A stretch of 64,000 nt of DNA from Cyclospora cayetanensis (lineage: Eukaryota; Apicomplexa; Conoidasida; Eucoccidiorida; Eimeriidae), in NCBI RefSeq assembly GCF_002999335.1, contig NW_020312055.1, positions 62,001-126,000 of the forward strand, written 5' to 3'. Positions 12,001-24,335 of this stretch are shown piece after piece. Numbering within the stretch: position 1 is the first letter of the stretch; each line of letters starts with the position of its first letter. The notes below the pieces were generated by a model that did not search any database, was not told the origin of the DNA, and was given only the letters and a program-made list of their open reading frames with translations. Position numbers and translations under genes: made by a program.

Positions 12001-15000
12001 CCTGTTATCGGGGTCCTCTGACTGGTCCCTATTAGAGAGCTCACGCTTGACAAGACTAATATTTCTTATGAAGCATCTTGCTTCGAACCGAGATTTTCTC
12101 CGCTATGCGTTGGAAACGGATGTCGCTTTAAGGGAGAATGTTCCCCACTTGTCATCTCCCCGCCCCTTCTCGGCCCGCAGGGACCCCTCTCCTCCGTCTC
12201 AGAAGCATGTCTACCTGAAGACTAAGGAAAAGCCTACAACGTTCATGAGCATGCATGACGTGGCCGTTCAACTCAAGTGTGCGCCTTCCGGAAAGGAGCA
12301 GCCGCATTCAGACGAGCTCCTGAACCTCACGGGCTCTCTTTTCTGTCAACAACTGAGCGACCTGCGAGGGCCCCGCGGCAGCGGCGGTGCCCCATATCCT
12401 CGAGGTAGGGGCCTCTCCCCTGCAGTTAGGCAGCTGTTTGCGCACGAAGGCATCGCGTCATCCGATGCCTCTAGATCGGAACAGCACTTTAACGGGGAGG
12501 CGATTCACCATGAAGCTTCAATCGCCCAGGAACCCCCCCGCCAACACGAAGGCAGGGCTGCATCGGCAGCACTTCCTATTGCCGTTGCAAGAACCCCCCC
12601 CACATACAGCTACGATCAGCAAGAATCAGTCTTTGAGAGCCCCCTTGTTGCGGCGCACAATGGCCCTGAGCTTGGCTGGGAAGAGGGAGCCGAGGCACCG
12701 CCGCAAGTTGAGGACCTAGATGCTGCAGAGCACTATGCCAATGGAGATGTTGACGGTGCTGAGTATTTTGCGTCTTCTGAGCATGCTGTGAATTTCCTTA
12801 CTCCTGAGGGCCTCCAGCTACAGACCGATCAGCCTGGCTGGATAGACATGAGGGAGCAGATGCCTCATACGCCTCTTGCTCAAGAAATGATAGCAGCCCC
12901 CGACGAGCAAGAGGAGGCTGAACAGAGGTACTATTTCAGTGTTGAATGGAAAATGCGAGCGGCGCCTCCCGAGGAGACCCTCGGAGAGCTGAAGGCAAAA
13001 GAAGATGATTCAGAAAAACCGCCTTCCATTACTTACAAGGGCGTACGGAACGAAAGTGGGCCATTAGCCATTAGCCAGGCGCCCTTGAAGACGAAAAAAG
13101 ACGTGACTATGGCGGCACAGGACCAAATCTATCCGGGAGATGAACAAACAGGAAATCCTGAAGAGTCGCTAGCAGAGGATTTCGAAGCCAAGGTCCTCGC
13201 AGAAAGCCCCCCAAAGAACTCAGAAGAAGGCGCCAACAGGATGAGTACAGAGGAGACATCACAGGAGGAAAGTCAAGTAGGAATGAGAAATAGCAGCATA
13301 GCAACATCCGGAAGCTCTAGTAAAGGCGAGAAGGTTGAGAATTCTTTTCTCTCGAAGCCCCATTTCCGTCTTCGAATTTCCAGTAAGGATAAGGACGAGG
13401 GGAACTCGAAGAAACTCCTCGAGAAGGCCTCAGCTTTGCGGGTCAGTCCCCATTAAAAGGCACTTTTTAAAGCTAGTGCTAGATGATCCTTCTTTCCCCC
13501 CCGTCCCCCCCCCCCCGAATCGCGCTGCAGTAGCGCTCAGTATCAAGAAGGGAGTATTAGGATACACCACACCAGGGGCGGGTTGCATCTTGGCTGTTGC
13601 TGTTCGTGTTGCACACAGAGCGAGGTTCTGGCCCTTATTAATCAAAGCTACAGCAAGGAGTCTTTAGAAGCTCCCAGAAGTGATCCTCCTACGGAAAAGA
13701 GGGGCTCTGTCCCGAGGGGTGGAATCCTTCGCCGAGGCAGCAGCAAAGAGAGCTCCACGTCTGAAAGTACTCGCCGCCGTTTTTCACCAGACCTGAAAAA
13801 TCATTTGAAAGAGAAATCCTCTGATATCCGCGGCGCACCGAGGCCCTCAAGCTCTCAGCCTGAGCCGCAGACGCGGCAGCACCAAAAAAACGGTCTGGAG
13901 GAACCCCACGGCCTCTGTTTGAAGCAGTGTGAGCCCCCGCCTTGCACCGTCTGCTGCGTGCATCATGCCCATGTGCCCGTTTCTTGCGTCCATGCTGGCG
14001 TTCCGTATTGGGGCCTCCCAGCTCAGGAAGGACGGCTACCCAGCAACGACCAAGGGAAAGAGCAACCATCAAGTCCCATGCGCACCCCCACGGCGTGGCC
14101 TCAGGCCGTGGTGCTGCCCCCAGGCGTTTCATGGGGGCCTACGGTTCTTGCATCTCCGATGGGAGAAGTTCCACTTTATCTGCAAGGTGCCTCCACCGAG
14201 GCGCTTAAAGGCTCTGCGACAAAGGGTGACGTCGCACAGGGGGATTCGCTGCTGCTGCTGCGTAGGAGCCCTCCCCAAGTCCCTCAGCTAACACCGGCTG
14301 ACAGGCGTCTGCCCCGCTTCAAGGCCGCAAAAGGCGGGGCATCCTGGGAAATTCCTGGCCCGTCGCCGAAGGGGGACGCTACGGCAGCCGAGGCAGCCCC
14401 CGGCGAGTGCTGCACCTTCTGCTTGCCAGAAGAACCAGAAAATCCCCGCCGTGCCTTTGATACAAAAAGTGATTTGCTGCTTCAGCAGACTCTGAGGCCG
14501 TGGACGCGGGAACGGCGGAGGCGCACAGTAGAAGGCCCCAAGAGCATGTATAAAGACGTCCGTAGCGCTCGCGGCAGATATACTGGGAAGCAAGGGAAAA
14601 GGGCTGGAGCTGAAGGCGCTTTGAGCGGTCCTGCTGAGCGCAGTTCAACGGCGGAAACCATCTCCCCAGTGTGTTGTCTCCCGAATTGGGGGCTGTTCCA
14701 GCGGCTTGGCAGGCCTGCGCGGCCTCCTCCAAGAGCCTTTCCCACAGCTGCACGCCTGCTGGGTGCTTCCAGCCGCCCCCCATTGCCACGATCCTGCTGG
14801 ATGCGGATAAAGGGTAAAGGAGTCCTCTGCAGAAAAGAAAGCGACTCGGAATCCTCGTCAGCAGGGCCCCCTTCCGCGACGGAGTCGAGTGTGACTCTGC
14901 GGCAAGCTGCGTCTCCTCGAGTTTACCAAAATAGCAGTGCACCGGCTATAGGCCCCAGCTCCCCAAGAGGCCACCCCCTGGAAACCTTGGAGACAAAGCT

Positions 15001-16459
15001 AAAGAGCTCTCCAAGAAAGAACCCGTTCCTTGTTGTGCCGAATGCAGTGCATCGCACTCCAACGGCCCCTGCAATACAAAGACAACAGGAGGGGCACCAC
15101 CACAAAGAAGTACAGGTCTCCCCTGCAACCTTTCCAACATTACAGCAGGAGAAGAGACACAGAGAGATTCCACCCCTATCTGCTCGAATGCTCTCGAATA
15201 CTCCAGACCCCTCTTCGGGGCATCGACTCCCGGAAATTGCTGGAGAACCCACAGCACACTTGGAGGGCACTCCTGCAGGCACTGCCACTTGCTCGTCCCC
15301 AAAGAGGACCTCTGTTCAGAGGCCTCCCCTGGGTGCCCAGCCGACGAATAAACAGTCAGTCCCCAGGCAGTCTAGCATCCCAGCCAATTGCTCCCGTAAC
15401 GCCGCCTACCTAGAGGGCCCCTACCGGGGACCCCAAATGCAATCTGCAGCCCCGCCTTCCTTCCGGTGGGTTTCCAGACCTTCTCCTTTCCCAGCAGCAA
15501 GACGTGCCTTCACGCCTAGAGACGAATATGTCTCCAAGGCGATTCCAAGCTTGCGACAGGAGGGAACCCCAGGGACCGGTGTGGCCGTCACTGCTCTTCC
15601 AAACTTTTGGAGGCCCGCTGAGACAGAGCAGCCGCCCAATTGTCGTCTTTTCTGTGCCACTGATACGTGTGGAGGCGCTTCAGCGGAGCCCTTGGCCTCT
15701 GCCACACCAGCAAGAATTGTTAACATTGTTTCGAGGACGCGGGGGGGAATCCCCATGGACTTGGAACTTGGAAGGGAAAAATGCAGGACCGTCTACCCTC
15801 CAGAGAAACCCTTGAACATTCCTGCAGATAACCCAGAAGCACGAGCCCCCGTAGAGCCCGGAGGCTTGCCTTATGGAGGAGCCTTGGATGACACGAGGCC
15901 GAATACGTGGACGCCGCAGCAGGCCCCCCACCCAATGTGCTGCGGAGAAATTCCCGCTGCATTAGTGCCTGGGCAGGTGTGGGCACGACCACTCTTCCTC
16001 CCTGCTAACACGAAAGAGACTGGGGTGGCCTGGGAATCCACAAGACCTCGAACACCGGCAGCGTACTATGCCAACCTGCCAGCAATGCCATGGGGGCCGC
16101 AAATCAACCCTGGAGCCCTAAAAAGTCCGGATAAGGCGGTCCTCACTTCACCTCGCAACGTCTCAGGAACCCCCGGTGCGCTTCGGAGCTCCTCCGTGGG
16201 GCCACCTCAGGTGCGTAGAGATCCTTCAGGATCTCACAGCGCTGCCCCGCTAATGGGGCCAGTGCCCAGTTTCACGGAGGGGACCCCTGCGGTACCCTCT
16301 CAGGGCTTCCGTGCCGGCCTTGGAGAGGAAGGAGAAGCAAATTGTTTCGAAGAATGCTTAGACTTTTGGAATGAAAGAGTTGGCCGGTTCTACGCACGGA
16401 GACCGAAAATGGGAGCTAAAGAGTCCCAGAGGAGGGGCTCTTGCCCGTTCAGACGGTGA
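9045..16459 (+). CDS. Divergent kinesin motor protein with long disordered tail
   Basis: This is a kinesin heavy chain, a microtubule-based motor family. Proposed exons are 9045-9289, 9579-9654, 9813-10297, 10570 to about 10.85-10.95 kb (donor unresolved), 11021-11768, 11999-13441 and 13619-16459. Motor signatures in order are the opening KVYARLRPL, the strand EAIQPLI, the P-loop AYGSSGSGKSYS, a switch I-like GAHSIFRLSVE, a degraded switch II (VIFVEAGGVE instead of DLAGSE), NRSLFFLTECLLRL, and a closing MNFASRLCNIK. The last two exons, over 1400 codons, encode a Pro/Ser/Arg-rich tail with no domain I recognise. The start ATG precedes the first motor strand by about 30 codons. The intron after 11768 appears to start with GC (AAG|GCAAGC). 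The loss of the DLAGSE and SSRSH consensus suggests altered or lost ATPase activity, which is inference. Confidence 0.82.
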
Positions 16460-16555
16460 GACAAAGGGTTCAAGAGTTTTCTAGCATATACAAGGTGCCC
16501 CTGTTGTAGCTTCTCTAAGCACTTCAGTGCCTCTCGCTAGCCCGTGTCTCATGAT

Positions 16556-17211
16556 ATGCAACAGCTGCTACAGTTAAAGCGCATCACGGCCATGCGTCCT
16601 CATATCACTGTCTCAGGAGGCATTTGTCGCGTGGTCCCCCTAACAAAAGAGCCACCGTTACATCAGGTGAGGAAACGAGGTGTCCCAGTCCAGCAACAAA
16701 GGGGAAAAAGCAATGTGGGCCTCCCTACAGCTGTGCGATCAGCACTGCGTTTGGAATAGGTGCTCAATAAGTCACTGTATAACCATTAGGGTGGGTATTA
16801 GGGATTCAGGATGTCATATAGGCCATACGAGGGTTCCCTTCTGCCCGGTGGAGGCCCACGGGTCGCCTGAGCCAACGACTGGGCCAATAAGGGCCGCCAA
16901 TAGGGCACTTCACCATTTACACGGCAGATTTTCTCTACAGTGATGGGGACCCTTGATGAAGTGAGGCACGATCATCAAAGCATCTTCAACTATGCAGTGG
17001 GCTATCTACTTTGGGTTCTCCGTCGTCCCATGAGTCTCGGTATAAGACTCCCGTTTGCAGACCGACAGAGCAAACGTGCCTCTTACTATTTTCTTTTATA
17101 GGCAGGGTAAAGCTTGCCTACCTGCAATACCGGGAACTCACATGTGTAGACGGTGCCTGTCCACTCGAGAACTACACCTTCGGTGCAGCTAACTGGGATC
17201 CTCCTTTCTGA
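16556..17211 (+). CDS. Small unrecognised protein, three exons, about 110 aa
   Basis: The exons are 16556-16666, 16928-17039 and 17102-17211. All phases agree (0, then 1) and the splice sites are normal (CAG|GTGAGG; GGCAG; CG|GTATAAG; a long pyrimidine tract ending TATAG). The product begins MQQLLQLKRI, has a possible amphipathic or membrane-near stretch NYAVGYLLWVLRRP in the middle, and ends ENYTFGAANWDPPF, with two Cys in LTCVDGACP. I do not recognise a family. The compact size, aromatic/Pro end and lack of repeats would suit a small organelle or complex subunit, but that is a guess. It starts only 96 bp after the kinesin stop on the same strand. Confidence 0.5.
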
Positions 17212-18894
17212 GTTTGTACACAGCCAGTCATCGTACTTCTAGCAGGGATACAATACAAAGCCTGTATGCCATGCCCGGTGCTCGGAAAGCTCCAGAGAGA
17301 CCCTTCAAGCTGGCTCGCAATGAGGGGACTACAGTGTCTTGAAGGTTCTTTTTTCATAGCTATCCGTTCCCTGAGATGCAGCAGATGGGGTAACTTCACC
17401 TATTATGGCATCTGAGTCGTATTAACCTTCCTTGTTTGATATAGTCAAATAACTGAGTGCTATCCCCGTTTTCAAGTGGAACGTTTCCCTAAAACCGCCA
17501 TTGGGGAGCGCGCGGATACAGGCACATATGCAGTTTGAAGCTAAGGGAAAGTTTGCATATCAACACAAGACAGCTTGCCCAAGTCCTTTATCACCACCAT
17601 ACGTATTCATACGCCTAGAAGGGGAACAGCCATCGGAGTAGCAAGGAGTACACCCACTCCGGCGTCCGCATTTGCCCACATCTGCGCTGAGTGCAGGCAC
17701 TCAAGATCAGCACCCGCAACAAAGCTAGCCGCCGCTTGTACCAATCGAATGCAGATGGAGAACGTGCAGTAAACTTACTAGTAGACTAAAATTCGTGTAG
17801 CGCTAGCTCTTGAACAGTGCTTCAGCCCTTCACCTCAACTCGCTATGCTGTGTTTTTTTAGATGGAGTGTGCAAATCAGGTACCGACCTAAAAAGAGAAA
17901 AAAGATCGCAACTGTGAATGAATAGAGCTCAAAAAGAGTGACTCGTTAGAAGAGGAATCTGGACGTTGGTTGAGGGGCGGTTCGAATATTCTCGAGTTCC
18001 ACATTGGATCGCTTGGCTTGACGAGCAGAGTCCCCCCCGAAATCTCTTCCGGGAACCTTGAAAGTCTGGTATCTACAATTTGCACCAATTTGAAGGAAAT
18101 AGGGTTTTCAACTACAGCAGAAAGACAGTTAGGCTGCGTGTTCCAGTCGTGATCGGCGCACTGGGTTTTGCGAGGGCAATGGCGTGCCGTTTGTGAACAT
18201 TAGATATCGAGGATATTCTTTGTGGTAACAATTTCAGCACCAAAAACAATCAAGAAGTAGATTTTACGCCATGGCGACGTAAAGTGTGGGACATTTGGTG
18301 CATCGTGTCCCGACTGGTTAGTCCGTATGAGGAGCGGTCCATTGGTATGGCAGACAAGGGGTACAAGCACAACTAGGTTTGAGGCATCTGCTTCTTTCTT
18401 TGTTACACTTGTTGAAGTGTTTAGTGCAAACATAGTCATTGCAAATAGCAAATCGCTGTAGAAGTAATATCCTTTTAAAGTGGGAACTTCAGGCTTCAAG
18501 CAGCGCGTGCGGAGCACGCATGAGCATACCTCACCTGCCCGCTTCACCAACGGCTTTGTGTGCAGTTTTGGTTGCTGCGCGTTTCTACCGCTAGCATCAG
18601 TGTTTTCCTATGTTTACCGCACTTTGAAGTTACTTTGATAACGTATAGCTTTTTTTTCCCTGGGAAGCACTTGTTTCTGGAACAACTGTCGCAAGGCCCA
18701 TTGACACCTGCAAGATGTCGAGTGAAAGGGTGTGCCACTTTCTCTGGTCCTATTTCCTTTCCCCTACCTCTCTTGCAATGTATATTATTGAAATGTGGCT
18801 AATTAATTGAATTTCGGTGCATTTGTTAGAGAATCAAAGCGGGCGAATAGACGGTATAATAATTGGTCTCATCAAGACATGTACATCAACGCTC
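17212..18894. other. Intergenic, nothing recognised
   Basis: This stretch lies between the small three-exon gene and the small heat-shock protein gene. Only short frames of up to about 115 codons without motifs are present. The last few hundred bases should contain the promoter and 5' leader of the small heat-shock gene, but no specific element is evident. Confidence 0.45.
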
Positions 18895-19059
18895 ATGCAA
18901 TATGAGGGATCTTCATCTTTCCATTGGCTGCGGTCATTTATCGTGCAGGTTGTGGTCACGGGCTCGGTCTCGCCCACCGGAACAACCAGGACCACCCGCA
19001 CTACGACTTATAATCTGCGTGCAGTCCCTGGCCCTCCATGTGTTCTTGTAGGGAGTGAC

Positions 19060-20508
19060 ATGCAGCCTCAGCACGAGCGAAAGGCCTGTACTCAAGCTGA
19101 GGGGGAGTTTGGAAATATTGAGGAACTCAAGAAGTACATCGAAGATACCAGAAACAAACTTTTGGAAGACCCGAGGACAAGACAGATGATCGAGAGGGGA
19201 GAGGTATAGCCAAACACTAAGCCCGAAATCCCTAAGCTGGCTGATTTCGTCAGATAAGGGCAGAACCGCTCATTTGCGTGGGGCCTGTTGTTCATGGCAT
19301 GGGCTTGGGGTCTCGTTCAGGCCACATGGGATGAGGTGAAGGCATACTTGAGCGAACACGGGCCTCGACAGCGCGAAGTCCCCAGCGGCCCAACTTCGAG
19401 CAAATCGACGTATACCTACTCAGTAAACCCAGAACTACGAGGGATTTCGTGTTTCCTATCAGCAGCTTCAGGGATTGAGTAATAACAGTGTGCAAAAGTG
19501 ACCCTTGCTCCTCATTATTCTCTGCACCTTGCTTTGTTCTGCTCGCCCAGTGGCACTCCCTACCCCTTTATATCACTTTACTGTGTAAAATATTTTCTTC
19601 TTATACAGGGATGTTTTGTGTATAATGGCATCTTCCTTTCCAGACGGGTTTCTGGTATCCGATGGCGCAAGGTGGGGCTTTCACAGCCGCTCCGAATACA
19701 GTGTTTGAGGTCGCATGCCGAGATCCTGAGGCAACGAAGATCAGTCTAAGACCTCAAGCCGACGTAGTGTTTGATGCGAAGACGAACCAACTTGTTTTCG
19801 CGTTTGACCTACCTGGTTTCACTAAGCGCGACGTTGACGTGGAAATCGACGGCAGATGTATCTCTATTTCTGGTCAGATACAACAAGGCATTAGCTGCTT
19901 ACGAACTGAAAGTGAAAGCCGCATAAACACACTAAACTAGCTGTGCCCTCTTTTCCACTCATACCACGGTGTGCAGGTATTAATAAATCCGTGTGTATGC
20001 ACCTGAAAAGGCTGTAGACCATAATTGATTTGCATACAGAGCTGCAATAACAATTTGAAACAGGCAGATAAATACTTGGATGACCACAGAAGTATCGATG
20101 CTTGTGAACAGGTGTGGTGATGTGAGTCTGGCGTGCTGTTACGCACCATCTTTAATGGGCCTGTAGGTAACATTACGTTTGCCTCTAATATCTTTCCTTC
20201 ATGCGTTCTGCTGCCCCCTGGATTATTCTAGATAGATCTGTTCACACTCTTTTTTGCTCATTTGTTTGTGCTTCTGTTATTCACTAGGTGAACGTCCAAA
20301 GCCTGACCTGAAGGAAGAATTCGGGGAGAATATGGAATGTTTTGTGGCCGAAAGAAATTTCGGCTTTTTCTGCCGTCGTTTTCAGTTGCCACCTAACGCC
20401 ATTGAAGACTCAGTAAGTGCCACCATGGAAAATGGGGTTCTGTTTGTCCGGGTTTCCACTAGCGATCACAAAAGCAAGACAGAGAAGAAGAAAATCAACA
20501 TAGAGTGA
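19060..20508 (+). CDS. Small heat-shock protein (HSP20 / alpha-crystallin domain)
   Basis: This is an ATP-independent holdase chaperone. Exons are 19060-19203, 19321-19422, 19644-19872 and 20288-20508, phases 0, 0, 1, giving about 231 aa. The N-terminal third has a helical charged region (IEELKKYIEDTRNKLLEDP) and a second exon starting ATWDEVKAYLSEHG. The alpha-crystallin domain spans exons 3-4: PQADVVFDAKTNQLVFAFDL, PGFTKRDVDVEIDGR, the conserved ISISGERPKP created by the splice, an FFCRRFQLP strand, and ATMENGVLFVRV near the end, followed by a lysine-rich tail. An in-frame ATG at 18895 would add 55 residues, and an acceptor-like site near 18948 may mean an upstream leader intron. I chose 19060 because the upstream part is low in charge and unlike the rest. 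Confidence 0.85.
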
Positions 20509-22499
20509 CGGAGAAAGAAGAAAGGGAAAAGGCCATGTTTTATATATATTAGGATTACATGCTAGCAGGAATATGGAAGCGAACGAAATTAATAGAATCT
20601 AACGGCAGAAAGAGATATTCTTGTGATGAAAGGCAGGTATTTCAGAAAGGCAAAATGGCGGAGAAGTTCTCGATTTGTCAGCAAAACAAAGCGAGATAAA
20701 GCGACGAGCTTTCATTGTTCTCAAATAACATGGATCTGCAGTGCGTGATGCGATTTCTTCCCGTTCACTGCTCTGAGGGTGGCAAACAGGGAAAACAGAA
20801 GAGCCATGCTTTCCATCTTTGGTTTTTTGAGCCCCTTACCTTCTCGTCTGCAGTATATCTGCCACGTGTTCAGGCTGCCTGTCTTTTTCCGTCTCGCGTC
20901 GTGTTATTATGCGTCTGTGGTGTGCGGGGCTTAGCCATTGGCTTTTTTCTGTCTCTCTTACATAGAGCATTCCAGGTTTACTCACGTTTGCAATCCTAGT
21001 TTTGGGGGCCGACTAGCTGTGACAGATGCTCAAGGTTTCTTTTCGGGTTTCAAGTTTTGGAGTTGCAGATTGTGGTAGTTAGGGTCAGGTCGTACAAACA
21101 TTGTCAGCCATATCTACAATCCATCACAAGGGATCTTACAGCCTATACCTGGAGCTACCAGGTGAAAAATTCTGAAACTGCATCGCCTGAGGTATTTGGA
21201 TTCTCTGACCTTTTGCTTAGTGTTTGAGTACGTGCTTGACGGCTTGAGCCTGTGAGTTTGGGGGAAAAAAAACCAGTGTGGTGTTAGCCAAGTTTATCGA
21301 GGAATACGTGGGAAGAGCAAAACGATCAGCGACGCGTTATGCTAATAGACGAAAACAATAGGAATACCGACGCAACCAATCTGAAGGGGCAGATGGAACA
21401 CAAGGAGACACACAACATGCAGTTGGTGGTTAGTTTGATTCGATTCCAAGCGGTAAATTATAAACTTCTAGCCTCTAGTATAGATCCACACTGTTTGGAC
21501 AATCCATTTCTGCCTCTAGCTGTTTCACTTTATGTTACGGGTACTTTTGACTGGGAAAACTGGGGGAATGACAGTTGCCTAAGTCCCTACTCGAAGGACT
21601 AAGATGCAGACGGTGGCCCCCTTGAGAGGACTAGAGCTGTTGGCCCCGAAATGAGCATCTATCTGGCATTGTAGCTGCTGCTAGTACAGCTGGAACAGCT
21701 TTATCCTTCGCACGTTACCTGCATTTCAGAAATCCTCATCGTTATAGGCTTGAAATAGGAAGCAGACGCCGAGAAATTCCGTCTTTGAACTGCTTGCTCG
21801 CTAGTGATCGGTTTCATGGGAGCGGCAACAAGTCCTGAGCCTATCACGCCTTGTACTAGTATGCAGGCTTCGCATAAAATGATGCCGGTGTAGAGAATGC
21901 TTATCGGGACTAGTTTTTAGTAGTCTCTGGGCAGAAAACTTAGAAATGGACCAGTGCTTTTTTCTTCCTTCTTTTTCTGAGGAGACCTTAGTCCCCAAAT
22001 ACGGAATGCATCCTTAGCGAAATCTATTAAGCGCTAGTTTGAAACCGCTCACCGCTCTTTTTGCGCTCACTATACATGATCCCTGCTTGTGGTGGTAGGG
22101 GCTACGCGCATTCGCACGCGAAAACAAAGTGCGGAGGCACGTGGCATTCATTTTCATTGCATGCGGTTGAGTTTCATGTGATACCAGTAGAACATTGTGC
22201 AAAAAGTACAGCTTGCAGGTACTAATCGTAAGTTAAGCACGATTATCTAATAAGAACGAGCCAAAATGCAGCATGAACCCCAGGGGGAGCGAGAAGCTTC
22301 GCCGCCACTGTATGGCTTGCTTCGCGTTGCCAGCGTCATCCCTCACTGAGCTCCTGAACATACCTGTACACTGTCATCGATTGTTCTGTTCCACTGTTTC
22401 CGCATCCTATATTGACCCGTTCTGCTCTTTACTTGTAATGCTCCACTTGAATTCTCTGGGCTCCCAACTCCACATACGATATTAGCGCATTACAATGGC

Positions 22500-22830
22500 C
22501 TTTCTAAAGACCTCCTGCCTTCCCTTTCCCGCACCTCGCAAAGTTCTAAGATGAGAGGAGCAAGACATCTCTGGTAAGCAAAACTGCATCCTCTAAGCAC
22601 TGTGAGCATTCACAGCTAGTTGCATGCCGCATCTACCGCACACGCATCTGACATTTGCTCTATTATCGAGCTAACAGGACTATGCAAACAGTAAGATATA
22701 TGTCAAAAAATGTATGTAATTCTTAGCTAATTCTTACTTACGTACAACTAGTGTAATAGAATGAATTGAAGTGTAGCTTAGCCCGCTATATCCTTCACCC
22801 CTTCACAACATATCCTCGTGTTCCCTACCG
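22500..22830 (-). repeat. Dispersed repeat, copy B
   Basis: On the minus strand the core (about 22600-22660) reads CVCGRCGMQLAVNAHSA and then hits a stop. The flank contains CCTTCCCTTTCCCGCAC, matching copy A, and a GTAGCGGGCTAAGC-like block near 22780 that is shared with copy C (plus, near 35338). This extends the family beyond the 70 bp core. Confidence 0.6.
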
Positions 22831-23479
22831 GTCTGTCAAGACCAGCTGTGTGAAGGCCGGCGGACGGGTTCCTGCCCTGCAGCAACTCTCCAGGCAGGCA
22901 GAACCTCAAAATTCAATTCTAATAAGAGCAGCGCATGGGACAAGCTTGTATAGAGAGAAACAGGGGAAGAACGGCACATACACTAATCAACATCGAAAGA
23001 CGCACGAAATCGACGGGACCGTGCCGGTGCGATACTTTGTTACTACCGGAACGTGGAAGTGCGCGAGCCGCCTGCAACGAGGCAAATGCACAAGCGTCAG
23101 AGGTCTCAATGGGCTCGAAATACATTATTGTTTATCATGCATCTATGCCATATGAAGCAATGCTTTTCAAGTGTATCCAAAGAATAAATGACCCATAAGC
23201 AAGAATGTAGAGACAGCAGACTTAAGAGTTTCTCCGCGTACAGCTACGTAGAGAGAGCAACCTCATTATAGCCAGGAACTTCCAAAAGATTATTCATAGC
23301 TGATGGTAAGCATTTAAGAAAGATGACGCTCCCGAGGAAACGGCAATTACGAAGTAATTCGAGTAAAACAATCCCTTGCGTAGCACACGAAATTACACTT
23401 AAAGACTTTCAACTACTTCAGTAATATTAAGCGAAGAACTGGAGAACAATTGACCAATGAACTTGTCTCTTCGTACTTC

Positions 23480-23850
23480 GCATTTATTGCTGGTAATTCT
23501 AGCTGGATTGAAGACGCAATGCTCTATGCGTTTGCGGTGCATGCTATGCGCAACTAGCCATAAATGCTTCGGGTGCATTGAGCTGGCCCTCTGCCCTCAT
23601 CTGTGGAATTATAGGGGTTGCATGCAGGGACTGGAGGGAGTTCTTTTGGAATTTACTCGATAGTTTTCTATTGCGTTTGCATTAGGTCCGGTGATTAGTG
23701 TATATATTAGGAGACCTTAGATGGAAGAAGTGTTCCTCCCCTCATATCAAGAGGGTTGAGAGGTACTGGTAGAGTAAGCGGGAGCTCATTTGAAAACACT
23801 GCCTAACTCTCTGTTGAGCGTATACTGAGTGTGGACGAAGGGAAGGGATT
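23480..23850 (+). repeat. Dispersed repeat, copy D
   Basis: The core (about 23508-23585) reads CVCGACYAQLAINASGAL on the plus strand. Downstream, near 23790-23835, the sequence resembles the 3' flank of copy C (both contain a version of GAAACACT..CTAACTCTCTG). So at least about 300 bp of the element is shared. Confidence 0.6.
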
Positions 23851-24198
23851 CCCCACGGAGACCACATAGTTGAAGCGTTGTATCGTCTGTCTTCTTGTGT
23901 AAAGGCCAGCCTGTTCCCTACCATTTGACCATTCAGTATTCTATAGTTTGGATAGCTTTGTAGTAGGAATAGGCTCATCGCCGTAGACGTGTGTATGTAA
24001 GCACTGTTGACGTGCTGTGTTGCATCGCGAATCAACGTTGAAAAAACTCGTGTTGCCTCCAAAGAAAGCCGGTTCTCCGCATAAATGTGCATTAACAGGG
24101 TATGAAACACCATAACATGTAGCACTGGAGTCATTCTAGTTTAAAATTTGCCTTTTCGAAGTCAGCATGGTTCTACAGTAGGTATGCCAAAGCCACGT

Positions 24199-24263
24199 AG
24201 TGCTGCCTGCGCTCCCACAGCCCCCAACGGACGGCAGGGGCTGTGGGGGGTGCGCAGCAGTGC
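24199..24263 (+). promoter_or_regulatory. Long GC-rich hairpin ahead of NAC-alpha
   Basis: An imperfect inverted repeat ends 72 bp before the start codon. ACAGCCCC (24217-24224) pairs with GGGGCTGT (24237-24244), and the arms continue outward through CTGCGC / GCGCAG and GTGCTG / CAGCAG-type pairing around a short loop. It would fold into a strong stem in the leader RNA or sit at the promoter edge. Its function is unknown. Confidence 0.45.
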
Positions 24264-24335
24264 CTGGGTCCTTTTTGCGCTATTTTTGTTGGCGGTGGTG
24301 TTTGAAGAGTATAGTGCTGCATAGAGATATCGGAA

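Larger units (their letters stand above)
20509..24198. other. Intergenic with two dispersed-repeat copies
   Basis: This 3.7 kb stretch has no convincing gene. It holds copy B (minus, about 22500-22830) and copy D (plus, about 23480-23850) of the dispersed repeat. Everything else is unique sequence with short random frames. The region just after 20508 should be the 3' UTR of the small heat-shock gene. Confidence 0.5.
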
